From the NCBI RefSeq assembly GCF_019645855.1, contig NZ_CP080999.1, positions 3,720,001 to 3,784,000 of the forward strand: a DNA stretch of 64,000 bases, written 5' to 3'. Shown here piece after piece: positions 52,000 to 61,047 of this stretch. The stretch comes from Mycobacterium malmoense (GTDB taxonomy: Bacteria > Actinomycetota > Actinomycetes > Mycobacteriales > Mycobacteriaceae). The notes below the pieces were generated by a model. The model ran no database searches. It had not been told where the DNA came from and saw only the letters and a list, made by a program, of their open reading frames with translations. Each line of letters starts with the position of its first letter. Position 1 is the stretch's first letter. Both the position numbers and the translations under genes were made by a program.

Positions 52000-53550
52000 G
52001 TGACCGCGCCCATCTGGATGGCGCTGCCGCCGGAGGTGCATTCGGCGCTATTGTCCAGCGGTCCCGGCCCCGGCGCGCTGCTGGCCGCCGCCGGGGCGTG
52101 GCAATCGTTGAGCAACGAATACGCCACCGCGGCAGCCGAACTCAGCGGCCTGCTCAGCGCCGTCCAAGCGGGCGCCTGGGACGGGCGGAGCGCCCAGCGG
52201 TACGTCGCCGCCCACGCGCCATACCTGGCGTGGCTGGCGCAGGCCAGCACCAACAGCGCCTTTGCGGCCAGCCAACACGAGGTGGCGGCCGCCGCTTACA
52301 CCACCGCGCTGGCCGCCATGCCGACGTTGCCCGAACTGGCGCTCAACCACGCGACGCACGCCGTGCTGGTGGTCACGAACTTCTTCGGCATCAACACCAT
52401 TCCGATCGCGCTGAACGAGGCCGACTACGTCCGGATGTGGATTCAGGCGGCCACCACCATGGGCACGTATCAGGCGGTCGCCGGCGCCGCGGTTGCCGCC
52501 ACCCCAACGACGGCGCCCGCACCGCCCGTGCTGCAGCCCGGGGTCGGCGAGGCCAGTCAGGGCGCGGCCGACCTCACCCAATCGGCGGCGCAGGCGCCGG
52601 CCGCCGATTCGGGTTCGAACCTGAACCTTGCAAACATCATCTCCGAGCTGCTGCAGGACTACATCAACTTCACTCACCAGGTCTACGACCCGATCATCAA
52701 CTTCTTGCAGGACCCGCTGGGTAACACCGTCAAACTGGTCACCGACTTCTTCACCAATCCGGCGCAGGCGTTGGTGACCTGGGGTCCGTTCCTGTTCGCG
52801 GTGGCTTGGCAGACGTTTTCCTGGATAGGAGCGTCCCTCACCTACCCTCAAATTCTGCTGGATCCCCTGCTGGCCACCACGCTCGGCGTGGTGCTCGGGG
52901 TGGGCTCGCAGCTCCTGGTGCCGGCGATCGTGCCGGCGGGAATTGCCGCGGGGGGCGCCTTGCCGGTGCTGGCGGCGCACGTCGATCAACCGGTCTGGGC
53001 GGCTACCGGCGTCCCCACAACCGTGGCGACGCCCGCTGCGGCGCCGGCGAGTGCGGGGGTCGCCGTACCCGGGCCCGGGGCCCCGCTCACGGCGTCGGCT
53101 GCCGCCCCCGCCGTTCCGTATGCCGTCGCCGGTCTAGGCCCCGACGAGGGCTTCACGCCCACACTGCGCGATAGTTCCGGCGCCAGGGTGCCGGCCGTCG
53201 GCGTTCCAGCGGCCGCCGCCGCCGTTTCGGCGTCGGCGCGGGACAAACGCCGCGCCCGCCGGCGCCGTCGGGCGGTGTCCAGGGGCTACGGTGATGAGTT
53301 CATGGATCTGGACTCCGGTGTCGACGCCGGCCCTCCGCCCCCCGAGGAGCCCTCGGTCACCGCGTCGACCGGAGGTGCGGGGCCGATGGGCTTCGGCGGT
53401 GTTGCTGCCAACGGCGCCGCCGAAGCGATTGGACTGAAGACCCTCGCCGGCGACGCGTTCGGCGGCGGGCCGACCAGTCCGATGCTGCCGGGAACCTGGG
53501 AACCGGACGCGGCTGACAGCGACGCGCCGGGCGCCAGCCGGCCACGCTAA
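52000..53550 (+). CDS. PPE family protein, PPW subgroup
   Basis: A 516-residue PPE protein. The N-terminal domain begins MTAPIWMALPPEVHSALLSSGPGPG and carries a WDGRSAQRY segment in place of the common WxG turn. The middle is helical with a long hydrophobic stretch (LATTLGVVLGVGSQLL). The C-terminus has the PPW-subgroup signature GFGG near 465 and PMLPGTW near 503. PPE proteins are exported by ESX systems to the envelope, usually with a PE partner, which is absent here. Its position next to irtAB and behind an IdeR-like box suggests a role in iron or siderophore uptake, as reported for PPE37 in M. tuberculosis. The GTG at 52000 is the family start. Confidence 0.87.
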   Translation: MTAPIWMALPPEVHSALLSSGPGPGALLAAAGAWQSLSNEYATAAAELSGLLSAVQAGAWDGRSAQRYVAAHAPYLAWLAQASTNSAFAASQHEVAAAAYTTALAAMPTLPELALNHATHAVLVVTNFFGINTIPIALNEADYVRMWIQAATTMGTYQAVAGAAVAATPTTAPAPPVLQPGVGEASQGAADLTQSAAQAPAADSGSNLNLANIISELLQDYINFTHQVYDPIINFLQDPLGNTVKLVTDFFTNPAQALVTWGPFLFAVAWQTFSWIGASLTYPQILLDPLLATTLGVVLGVGSQLLVPAIVPAGIAAGGALPVLAAHVDQPVWAATGVPTTVATPAAAPASAGVAVPGPGAPLTASAAAPAVPYAVAGLGPDEGFTPTLRDSSGARVPAVGVPAAAAAVSASARDKRRARRRRRAVSRGYGDEFMDLDSGVDAGPPPPEEPSVTASTGGAGPMGFGGVAANGAAEAIGLKTLAGDAFGGGPTSPMLPGTWEPDAADSDAPGASRPR

Positions 53551-53580
53551 CCCGGCTTCGGTCCCGATCAGACAGCCCGT

Positions 53581-55320
53581 TTAGTCGGCGAGGATCCGCC
53601 ACTCGGCGGCGTCGTGCTGCTGGCGCCAAAACTCGCCGAAACGTCCACCCGCGGTGAGCAATTCGTCGACCGCGCCGTCCTCGACCACCCGGCCGTCGTC
53701 GAGAAAGAGTACGCGGTCGGCATGACGAACGCTCCCCAACCGATGGGCCACGATCACCCTGGTGCGCGACTGTGGGTCGGCCGTGAGCGCGTCGACCACC
53801 GCGACCTCGTTCTCGGTGTCCAGGGCACTGGCCGCCTCGTCGACCAGCAGTATCGGCGCGGCCTTGAGCAGAGCGCGCGCGATGCTGACCCTTTGCCGCT
53901 CGCCGCCCGAGAGCGCCGAGCCGGCTTCGCCGACGATCGTCTCGGCGCCGTCCGGCAGCCGGCCGGTGAGCTCGTCGACCCGCGCCAGCGCCACAGCCCG
54001 CGCGAACCGATCCTCGCCGGCGCAGGGGTCTCCGACGAGCACGTTTTCGCGGATCGTCCCATGGAACAGGTAGGGATGCTGAAACACCACGCTGCTTGCG
54101 GCGCGCCTCGCCTCGGCGTCCAGCGTCGCGGCATCGACCTCGTCGATGAGCACACGGCCGCGGGTCGGCCGATGCAGGCCGGCGATCAGGGCCAGGATCG
54201 TGGTCTTGCCGGAGCCGGAAGGCCCGACAATTGCCGTCGTGCTTCCCGGTTGCAGGGTGAAACTGACACCGTCGAGCACCGGATGGCCCGCACCGCCGTA
54301 GCTGAATGCGACGTCGTCGAATTCGATGCGCGGGGCGGCGGTGCCGTCGGGCAGCGCGCCGGTGCCGGCGGGCAGGGCCGGTGCGGTGAGCACCGAACGG
54401 ATCCGGCCGAGGGTGGCGCGGGTACTCTCCAGCGCCGGCGCCAGTTCGCTGACCGTGGTGAACGGCTCCAGATAGCGGGCGATGACGACGATCAGGGCGA
54501 CGGCCTCGGGCACCGTGAGCCTGCCGGTCACGGTCAGCGCCGTCGTGGCCCCGGCCAGCAGGATGAGGGCCAGCTGGCTGGCCATGCTGAACAACAGCTG
54601 GCCCGGGACCTGCATGCCCAGCAACCGCATCGTCGCGCTGTGCTGGGAGGCCAGCGCGGACCCGACCAGGCTTCGGGCCGGCTCGACGCGCCGCGCGGCG
54701 CGCAACGCCTGCTGGGTCCGGGCGAACTCGATGATTCGCTCGGTGAGGACCCTGTTGGCCTGGTCGGCCGCGGCATCGGCCCGGCGCGCGAAGGCCGCCG
54801 ACGCCCACAGCGCGGCCAGCAGCAACGGCACACCGGCCAGCGCGGCCACGCCGAGCTGCCACGAGATGGCCAACAGCGCCAGCGCGATAACCGCCGGCAA
54901 CAAGATCGCGGTGATCAGCGGCGTCAGCAGGTTGACGACGAGGCCGACGAGTTCTGGCCCGGTCGCGGCGATCGCCTGCCGTGCCATCGCGGTGTTGTCG
55001 GCGGTGAACCAATCCAGCCGGACGCTCGGGAGCCGGTCCGCCAGATCGTGCTGGCTGCGGTCGAGTACGGCGAACCCGAGATCGAAGCCGATCCGCGCGG
55101 TGGCGGTGTCGATCAGCCACCCGGTGACCGTCGCGGCGGTGAGCCAGCCAAGCCAACCCAGCGCGCGGTGCGGGGCGTCGCTGAACAGCGCCCCCACCAG
55201 CGGGACCAGCAACACCGTGCCCGCCGCCCGCACCACGACGGAGGCGAACGCCAGCGCCGCGTAGGCGGCCACCTTGATGCGGCGATCCGCGGGGACAAGG
55301 CTTATCCAGGTGCGGATCAT
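53581..55320 (-). CDS. irtB: IrtB, half-transporter of the IrtAB carboxymycobactin importer
   Basis: A 579-residue ABC half-transporter: an N-terminal six-helix membrane domain (to about 300) and a nucleotide-binding domain with Walker A GPSGSGKTT near 370, signature LSGGERQR near 470 and Walker B ILLVDEAAS. It pairs with IrtA in the inner membrane to import ferric carboxymycobactin. The ATG at 55320 overlaps the IrtA stop (ATGA). It lies 31 bases from the end of the convergent PPE gene. Confidence 0.9.
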   Translation of the reverse strand: MIRTWISLVPADRRIKVAAYAALAFASVVVRAAGTVLLVPLVGALFSDAPHRALGWLGWLTAATVTGWLIDTATARIGFDLGFAVLDRSQHDLADRLPSVRLDWFTADNTAMARQAIAATGPELVGLVVNLLTPLITAILLPAVIALALLAISWQLGVAALAGVPLLLAALWASAAFARRADAAADQANRVLTERIIEFARTQQALRAARRVEPARSLVGSALASQHSATMRLLGMQVPGQLLFSMASQLALILLAGATTALTVTGRLTVPEAVALIVVIARYLEPFTTVSELAPALESTRATLGRIRSVLTAPALPAGTGALPDGTAAPRIEFDDVAFSYGGAGHPVLDGVSFTLQPGSTTAIVGPSGSGKTTILALIAGLHRPTRGRVLIDEVDAATLDAEARRAASSVVFQHPYLFHGTIRENVLVGDPCAGEDRFARAVALARVDELTGRLPDGAETIVGEAGSALSGGERQRVSIARALLKAAPILLVDEAASALDTENEVAVVDALTADPQSRTRVIVAHRLGSVRHADRVLFLDDGRVVEDGAVDELLTAGGRFGEFWRQQHDAAEWRILAD

Positions 55321-57965
55321 CGGGCGCCCTCCTGAGCCGCGGTGGCGGCCATCCGATTGCCCTGGCCGGTCTCCCACAGGCGGCGGTAGCGCCCGTCGGC
55401 GGCGAGCAACTCGTCGTGCGTTCCGCGTTCGGTGATACGGCCGTGATCGAGCACGACGATCTGGTCGGCCCGGGTGACGGTGTGCAACCGGTGGGCGATC
55501 ACCAACACGGTGCGATCCCGGGTCAGCCGGTTAAGCGCTTGCTGCACAAGGTATTCCGATTCCGGGTCGGCAAATGCCGTGGCCTCGTCGAGGATCAGGA
55601 CTCCGGTGTCGGCGAGGATCGCCCGGGCGATGGTCAGCCGTTGGCGTTCGCCGCCCGAAAGCCCGGCCCCCGCGCCCAAGACGGTGTCGTAGCCTTCCGG
55701 CAATCGCATTATGCGGTCGTGGATTTGGGCCGCGCGGGCCGCGGCCTGGACTTGTTCGGCGGCCGCGTCCGGAACGGCCAGCGCGATGTTCTCGGCGACG
55801 GTGCCGTGCACGAGCTGGGTATCCTGCAGCACGAAACCGACCCGCGCGTAGAGTTCGTCGGCGGTCATCGATCGAATGTCTTGGCCGCCAACGCGTATGG
55901 CGCCCTGCCCGACGTCGTGGAAGCGGGCCAGCAGCGCGGCCAGCGTCGACTTCCCGGACCCGGACGGCCCGACGAGCGCGGTCACCGTGCCAGGGCGCAG
56001 CGTCAGCGACACGTCGTGCAGCACCGGCACGCCGGGCCGGTAGCTAAAGCTGACATTGTCGAAGGCCACCGTCGCCGACGAATCGCCGTCGCGGGGTTCG
56101 GAGGGTTCGCGCACGGTCAGTTCGGGCTCGTCGAGCGTGACCTGGAGGCGCCGCGCCGCCAGCATTCCGGCGCGAACGCCGCCCAGCCCGTAGCCGATGC
56201 CTAGCAGTCGCGCGCCAAATGTGGTGCCCAGCAATAGGAACGGCAACAGATTCACCGCCGCCATCCGGTTCGAGACGATCAGCAAGGTGCCGGTGACTGC
56301 GATGAGCCACAGGAACGTCGCGGGACGGGTGGCGAGATCCATCAGGGTCTTCTTGCCCGACAGGGGACGCTGCCAGGCGACCAGGAATCCGATGTACTCG
56401 TTGAGCCGGCGCCGGAAGTTCGAGGCGGCGGCACCGCCGAACACGCGGATCACCGGCTGGCCCTCGAGGTAGCCGCCGGCCTCGCCGTTCATCTTTTCGG
56501 CCCATCGCTGCGATTGCGGGATGCGCGGCCCGGATTGAATCATGATGGACGACGTCATCACGAGGTAGACCAGGACCGGCACGAACAGGACCAGCGCCAC
56601 CCGCCAGTCGACGACGAACAGGTAGACGAGCACGGCCACCGGCGCGACGACCGCCGCGACCGCGTCCGGGATGGCATGGGTGACCAGGTAGTGCAACGAC
56701 AGCGTGTCGTCTTGCACCAACTGCTTGATCGAGCCTGACCCTCGGGCGGTGAACCAGCCCAGCGGCAGCCGGGATAGCTTGTGCAACAGCCGCGAACGCA
56801 GGTCGCGGGCGAACCGCGCGTCGACGACGTGCAGCCACAGCGTGAGGCCGGCGCCGAGCACGGTGCCCGTCCCGAGCAGCGAAACGGCCGCGATCCCGAC
56901 CGCCCACAGCCGGGACGCGTCGGCGCCGGAGACCAGGAGCCGGGCCAGCTCGACCAGCAGCACGAACGGCGCCAGCTGCAACAGCGTTATGACGGCCTGC
57001 AGCACACCGGAGACGATCAGCGCCGACCGCAGCGGCGCAAGCAATCGGCCAGCGGCCTGGGCGCGCCAGCTGCCGCGGGAGGGCAGCGCCGCCGTTTCGG
57101 ATGCGGGTTGCACGGGTTCCGGTTGTGCCGCAACCAGATTCGGCTCGCCGCCGGTGGGCGTCGGGGCGGCCTCTGGGGAGGCAGAGGAATCTCTGGAGCC
57201 TCTGGCGTCGGATTCGCGATCGCGGCGGGTGCCCATCTCGCGGCCGGCGTTCCAGTACGCCTGCGCGTGAACTTCCGACTTAGGAAAGCCGAAGTCGTCG
57301 CGCAGCCGCTTGCGGACTTGTTTGAGCGCCGCCGCTTCGGGCGTCGCCCACGCGTACCAGTCGGACCAGTCGCGGCTTTCGATCGCCGCGGCAAGCGATT
57401 TCTCGTCGCGGCGCGCAGCCCAATGCACCCGCAGCCGAGGATGCTGCGCGATCGGGATCAGCGTGTCGTTGTCGTCGTGCTGCTCGAGGTACATCTCGAT
57501 CGGGACGTCGTCGGGGACGGTTCCGACGATCCCGTTCATGCCCGGGATCGACGCCGAGTCGCCGATCAACAGATACCCGACCGGCTGCTCGTCGGGTATG
57601 TCGAAACGTGACGAGCCCATCAGCGACATGACCGCGATCGTGGCGCCAGGCTGCACGGTGCGCGCCCAATGCGACGCCGGTCCGGCCGGGTCGTGCAGCA
57701 CGACGTCGACCGCGAAGCGGCCGGCGGGGACGTCCGCCTCGGAGATCGTGTAGGCGCGCTGGAATTCGGTGTCGGACCCGTCCGGGTCGGGAAACCAGAA
57801 CCGTAGCCACGCCGCGGGTTCGGCCTCCGCGTCCTCGAACAGGGTCGGTGATTGCATCCGTACCCGTACGAAATGTGGTGCGATGCGGACGGTTTCGATG
57901 ACCGTCGCGGTGTGGTCGCGGGCGCCGAAACTCCGCAGTACCACACCCTGGAACCCGCGTGCCAT
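55317..57965 (-). CDS. irtA: IrtA, siderophore-interacting ABC transporter subunit
   Basis: An 882-residue protein with an N-terminal FAD-binding siderophore-interaction domain (FQRAYTISEADVP near 70, residues 1-250), a Ser/Pro/Glu-rich linker (250-300), a membrane domain and a nucleotide-binding domain with Walker A GPSGSGKST near 665, LSGGERQR near 765 and ILDEATAFAD. It imports and reduces ferric carboxymycobactin. The size and order match M. tuberculosis IrtA. Its ATG at 57965 overlaps by one base the stop of the TetR gene upstream (TGATG), so the three are one operon behind the IdeR-like box at 58719. Confidence 0.93.
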   Translation of the reverse strand: MARGFQGVVLRSFGARDHTATVIETVRIAPHFVRVRMQSPTLFEDAEAEPAAWLRFWFPDPDGSDTEFQRAYTISEADVPAGRFAVDVVLHDPAGPASHWARTVQPGATIAVMSLMGSSRFDIPDEQPVGYLLIGDSASIPGMNGIVGTVPDDVPIEMYLEQHDDNDTLIPIAQHPRLRVHWAARRDEKSLAAAIESRDWSDWYAWATPEAAALKQVRKRLRDDFGFPKSEVHAQAYWNAGREMGTRRDRESDARGSRDSSASPEAAPTPTGGEPNLVAAQPEPVQPASETAALPSRGSWRAQAAGRLLAPLRSALIVSGVLQAVITLLQLAPFVLLVELARLLVSGADASRLWAVGIAAVSLLGTGTVLGAGLTLWLHVVDARFARDLRSRLLHKLSRLPLGWFTARGSGSIKQLVQDDTLSLHYLVTHAIPDAVAAVVAPVAVLVYLFVVDWRVALVLFVPVLVYLVMTSSIMIQSGPRIPQSQRWAEKMNGEAGGYLEGQPVIRVFGGAAASNFRRRLNEYIGFLVAWQRPLSGKKTLMDLATRPATFLWLIAVTGTLLIVSNRMAAVNLLPFLLLGTTFGARLLGIGYGLGGVRAGMLAARRLQVTLDEPELTVREPSEPRDGDSSATVAFDNVSFSYRPGVPVLHDVSLTLRPGTVTALVGPSGSGKSTLAALLARFHDVGQGAIRVGGQDIRSMTADELYARVGFVLQDTQLVHGTVAENIALAVPDAAAEQVQAAARAAQIHDRIMRLPEGYDTVLGAGAGLSGGERQRLTIARAILADTGVLILDEATAFADPESEYLVQQALNRLTRDRTVLVIAHRLHTVTRADQIVVLDHGRITERGTHDELLAADGRYRRLWETGQGNRMAATAAQEGAR

Positions 57966-58678
57966 CAGCGGTCCTCTCCCGTGGCGCTCAATTCCGCCAC
58001 GACCTCGCCGATCGGCCGGCCCGGCGGAATCGCCGCGACCAAACCCCGTATGGATGCGGCCAGCAACAGCCGCACGAATTCTGAACTCGACAGCTGCGGC
58101 AACCCGGCGTGAGCCGCACCCAGCTGCGCGTCGCCGGCCAACCGGTCGGCGGCGGCGTCGCGCTCCACCGCGAAGCCAGGGGCCTGGTCTCCGCCGGTTG
58201 CGTTGGTGTTGCTCTCTTCCCGCGCGGCCAGGCTGATCGCCAGGGTGGCGACGGCGCTGCTCAACATCATGGCCGCGTCGGCGGGGTATCCGCGCCGGCT
58301 CAGCGCCCGGACTTCGGTGGCCAACAACCGAGCGCCGGCATCGCCGCGCGGAAACAGCACCTGAAGATAGGACGCGAGTCCCGGGTGCTCGGCGGTGAAG
58401 TCCCGCAGCTGCAGGCCGAACGACAGCAGGTGCTGCTCGGTGTCCGCCGTCGGGTCCTCGCGCAGCTCGAGTTCGGCGAGCAGGCTTTCGCCGATCAGGC
58501 GTTCGAGCTCCCACCTGCCTTCGACGTGCCGGTACAGGGCGGTCGCCGATACGCCGAGCCCCAGTGCGACCGCGTTGACGCTCAGCCGTTGCATGCCGAG
58601 CTCGCGGCCCACTCGGACGACGTCGTCCACCGCGATGAGCGCGGGCCGCCCTCCCTGGCGAGACGCCACCGACTGCAT
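57965..58678 (-). CDS. TetR-family regulator preceding irtA
   Basis: A 237-residue TetR-type protein. The helix-turn-helix is RLSVNAVALGLGVSATALYRHVEGRWELERLI near residues 25-55. The C-terminal half has a TetR_C-like helical domain with DAAMMLSSAVATLAISLAARE. The ATG at 58678 has GGAG 11 bases upstream; an in-frame start 12 codons earlier would run close to the IdeR-like box. M. tuberculosis has no TetR gene in this position, so it may add a second control layer to irtAB or respond to a different signal. Confidence 0.8.
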   Translation of the reverse strand: MQSVASRQGGRPALIAVDDVVRVGRELGMQRLSVNAVALGLGVSATALYRHVEGRWELERLIGESLLAELELREDPTADTEQHLLSFGLQLRDFTAEHPGLASYLQVLFPRGDAGARLLATEVRALSRRGYPADAAMMLSSAVATLAISLAAREESNTNATGGDQAPGFAVERDAAADRLAGDAQLGAAHAGLPQLSSSEFVRLLLAASIRGLVAAIPPGRPIGEVVAELSATGEDR

Positions 58679-58718
58679 CCGGCACCACACTCCGACTCGG
58701 TAAGTTACCCCCACAAAC

Positions 58719-58737
58719 TAAGGGTTGCCTTACCTTC
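58719..58737. promoter_or_regulatory. IdeR-like box upstream of the TetR-irtA-irtB operon
   Basis: TAAGGGTTGCCTTACCTTC matches the IdeR consensus (read as TTAGGTTAGCCTAACCTAA) at 13 of 19 positions. It ends 41 bases upstream of the TetR start at 58678, a distance typical for a repressor site. irtAB is IdeR-controlled in M. tuberculosis, which supports the call. Confidence 0.6.
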
Positions 58738-58799
58738 CGTCAACCTCGGGTATCCACGGCGGCGGCGCCGCGGTGCCGTCGGTCAGTAGCCTGGGTCGC

Positions 58800-59222
58800 G
58801 TGGAGACGCAGGTGGCACCGGTGCTGCTGTACGACGGTGTCTGCGGCTTCTGCAACCGGGCCGTGCGGACGGTGCTTCGGTTCGATCCCGACGGCGCCCT
58901 GCGCTTTGTCGCCCTCGACAGCGACTTCGCCCGAGCGATCGTCGATCGCCACCCGGCTATCCACAACGTCGACTCCATGGTGTTTGTCGATGAACCCGGC
59001 CAGCCCGCCGAACGGGTGGCCGCGCGATCGGCGGCCGCGTTACGCGTGGCGGATTACCTTGGCGGGCCGTGGAAGCTGCTCAAGGTTGCCCGCGTCATAC
59101 CGGCTCCCCTTCGCGACTGGCTCTACGACAGATTCGCCGATATCCGCTATCGCGTCTTCGGCAAGTACGAGAGTTGTCCGCTGCCCCCTCAGGAGGTCCG
59201 CGCCCGCTTTTTGGATGCGTAA
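58800..59222 (+). CDS. DCC-family thiol-disulfide oxidoreductase
   Basis: A 140-residue DUF393/DCC protein. The family signature YDGVCGFCN is at residues 11-19, with the CxxC redox pair at 15 and 18. FVALDSDFAR and VFGKYESCPLPP follow. Members are predicted thiol-disulfide enzymes of unknown partner. The GTG at 58800 has no ribosome site and follows a possible -10 (CAGTAG), so the transcript may be leaderless. It is divergent from the TetR-irtAB operon. It ends just before the tRNA gene. Confidence 0.78.
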   Translation: METQVAPVLLYDGVCGFCNRAVRTVLRFDPDGALRFVALDSDFARAIVDRHPAIHNVDSMVFVDEPGQPAERVAARSAAALRVADYLGGPWKLLKVARVIPAPLRDWLYDRFADIRYRVFGKYESCPLPPQEVRARFLDA

Positions 59223-59235
59223 CGTCGACAAGGCG

Positions 59236-59318
59236 TGCGGGCGGAGGGACTCGAACCCTCAAGCTCTTTCGAGCACCGGCACCTAAAACCGGCGCGTTTT
59301 CCATTTCGCCACGCCCGC
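59236..59318 (-). tRNA. tRNA-Leu (anticodon TAG)
   Basis: An 83-nucleotide class II tRNA. The acceptor arms GCGGGCG (59318-59312) and CGCCCGC (59243-59237) pair perfectly, with discriminator A at 59236. The anticodon stem CCGGT/GCCGG encloses a loop reading TTTAGGT, giving anticodon TAG for leucine. The long variable arm (GCTCGAAAGAGC) and GGTTCGAGTCC T-arm are visible. The 3' CCA is not encoded. A tRNA lies at this same spot between lprD and the mbt-2 genes in M. tuberculosis, as I recall. Confidence 0.93.
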
Positions 59319-59493
59319 GCGCCTAGCGATCCTAACGCTTCATGCCTGGGCGAAACGTGTTGCTCGACCACCTTGGAGTCCGATGGACGCGGTCGAGCCG
59401 GTGCATCATCTCCATATACCGGAAGGCGGTGGCGCGTCTCAACGAATTCGTCGGGCCTAAATCGTGAATGCCGCCGCACGGTACCGTCAAGGG

Positions 59494-59865
59494 GTGTCCA
59501 CGCAGGCTCTTAGGAAGCGCCATCGCAGGCCCGCGCTGATCGCTTTGGTGATCATCGCGGCCTGCGCCTGCCTGGCCTTGGGTTGGTGGCAGTGGACCAG
59601 GTTTCAGTCGGTTTCGGGTACGTTCCAGAATCTTGGCTACGCGTTGCAGTGGCCGCTGTTCGCCTGGTTCTGTGTCTATGCGTACCGCAAGTTCGTCCGC
59701 TACGAAGAGGAGCCCCCAGACCCGCGGAAGAGCGGCGGGCTGACCGAGATCCCCGCCGGGCTGCTGCCCGAGCGGCCCAAGCCCGCGCCGCAGCCGCCCG
59801 AGGATCCCGCGCTGCAGGAGTACAACGCCTACCTGGCCGAGCTCGCCAAGAAAGACGCCGAGTAA
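59494..59865 (+). CDS. lprD: LprD-like membrane lipoprotein (Rv1343c homologue)
   Basis: A 123-residue membrane protein. A basic start (STQALRKRHRRP) precedes a hydrophobic segment with a lipobox-like IIAAC, then GWWQWTRFQSVSGTFQNLGYALQWPLFAWFCVY (second membrane segment) and a Pro/Glu-rich tail. It is close to M. tuberculosis LprD. GTG at 59494 gives the expected length; a GTG ten codons earlier is in frame. The next gene (Rv1342c homologue) follows after 17 bases, as in M. tuberculosis. Confidence 0.83.
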   Translation: MSTQALRKRHRRPALIALVIIAACACLALGWWQWTRFQSVSGTFQNLGYALQWPLFAWFCVYAYRKFVRYEEEPPDPRKSGGLTEIPAGLLPERPKPAPQPPEDPALQEYNAYLAELAKKDAE

Positions 59866-59882
59866 CAGAACAGGACCACCGC

Positions 59883-60233
59883 ATGACCACACCCGAGACA
59901 CCCGAAGCATCAGCGCCCGCATTCCCCGTCGACAAGATCCGCACCGCGTTGCTCGGCTACCGGATCATGGCGTGGACGACGGGTCTCTGGCTCATCGCAC
60001 TGTGCTACGAGATCGTCTCGCATCTGGCCTTCCACCACGAGATCCGGTGGATCGAGGTGGTCCACGGCTGGGTGTACTTCATCTACGTGTTGGCGGCATT
60101 CAACTTGGCGGTCAAGGTGCGCTGGCCAATTCTCAAGACGGTCGGCGTGCTGCTGGCCGGGACCATTCCGCTGCTGGGCATCATCGTCGAGCACTTCCAG
60201 AGCAAGGACGTCAAGGCTCGCTTCGGTCTTTGA
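59883..60233 (+). CDS. DUF3817 integral membrane protein (Rv1342c homologue)
   Basis: A 116-residue protein with three hydrophobic segments: MAWTTGLWLIALCYEIVSHL, VVHGWVYFIYVLAAFNLAV and TVGVLLAGTIPLLGIIVEHF. The pattern (FPVDKIRTALLGYRIMAWTTG) and short tail match the DUF3817 family. Its biochemical role is unknown. The ATG at 59883 lies 17 bases after the lprD stop. A terminator-like palindrome of family 2 follows. Confidence 0.82.
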   Translation: MTTPETPEASAPAFPVDKIRTALLGYRIMAWTTGLWLIALCYEIVSHLAFHHEIRWIEVVHGWVYFIYVLAAFNLAVKVRWPILKTVGVLLAGTIPLLGIIVEHFQSKDVKARFGL

Positions 60234-60289
60234 GTCACACCTGCCACGGCGGTCCCCTCGGGCACGACACGCGTAGCGGCCACCTACGC

Positions 60290-60321
60290 GCGACAACGCA
60301 AGGGGCGCAACGGATTGTCGC
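60290..60321. terminator. Palindrome family 2, copy 2 (convergent terminator)
   Basis: Arms GCGACAA (60290-60296) and TTGTCGC (60315-60321) lie within about 49 bases that match the element at 14603-14651 at nearly every position. It falls in the 164-base gap between the convergent DUF3817 and rdgB genes. Confidence 0.6.
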
Positions 60322-60397
60322 TATTAGGCGGGCACATCGTTGGTCGCCTCTCCGTCGAGACTGGTGTGGCCTGGGTCGGGCTGGGCTAACGCGCGGG

Positions 60398-61045
60398 TCA
60401 GGCAAGCGCTTTCAGCGCCGGCACCAGCAGCGCCAGCGCCCGACCACGATGCGAGACCGCGTCCTTCTCCGCCGGGCTGAGCTCGGCGGCCGTGCGGCGG
60501 TATCCGTCGGGAATAAACACCGGGTCATAGCCGAACCCGCCGTCGCCGCGCGGTTCGCGGGCAATGGTGCCGGGCCATTCACCACGGACGACGACTTCGC
60601 CGGATGCCGACACCAGCGCGCACGCGGAGACGAACGCCGCCCCGCGCCGTTCGTCGGGGACGTCGCGCAACTGGGCCAGCAGCAGCGCGGTGTTGGCGGC
60701 GTCGTCGCCGTGGTTGCCCGACCAGCGCGCCGACAGCACGCCGGGCATGCCGCCCAGCGCGGCCACCTCCAAACCCGAGTCGTCGGCCACGCTCGGAAGA
60801 CCCGTCGCGGCGAACGCATCCCGGGCCTTGGCCAACGCGTTGTCCTCGAAGGTCGCACCGGTTTCGGGCGGTTCGTCGAACGGCGCCACGTCGTTCAGCG
60901 ACACCAGCGTCAGCCCCGACAGGCCGGCGCCGTCGAGCACCCGGCGCAGTTCCATCAGCTTCTTGGGGTTGCGACTGGCAACCAGCAGCCGTGACGATCG
61001 CGAGGGCGGCGAAGCCGGGCGCAGTGGGTCGTCACCATCAGGCAC
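60398..61045 (-). CDS. rdgB: Non-canonical purine NTP pyrophosphatase (RdgB/HAM1)
   Basis: A 215-residue ITPase/XTPase that removes dITP and XTP from the nucleotide pool. Motifs are LLVASRNPKKLMELRRVL at the start, GATFEDNALAKARDA, VADDSGLEVAALGG with the metal-binding Asp pair, and GGFGYDPVF. The start is probably GTG at 61045, two bases after the rph stop, so it is co-translated with rph; the first 18 residues are extra relative to many homologues. It is the Rv1341 homologue. Confidence 0.92.
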   Translation of the reverse strand: MPDGDDPLRPASPPSRSSRLLVASRNPKKLMELRRVLDGAGLSGLTLVSLNDVAPFDEPPETGATFEDNALAKARDAFAATGLPSVADDSGLEVAALGGMPGVLSARWSGNHGDDAANTALLLAQLRDVPDERRGAAFVSACALVSASGEVVVRGEWPGTIAREPRGDGGFGYDPVFIPDGYRRTAAELSPAEKDAVSHRGRALALLVPALKALA

Positions 61046-61047
61046 TG

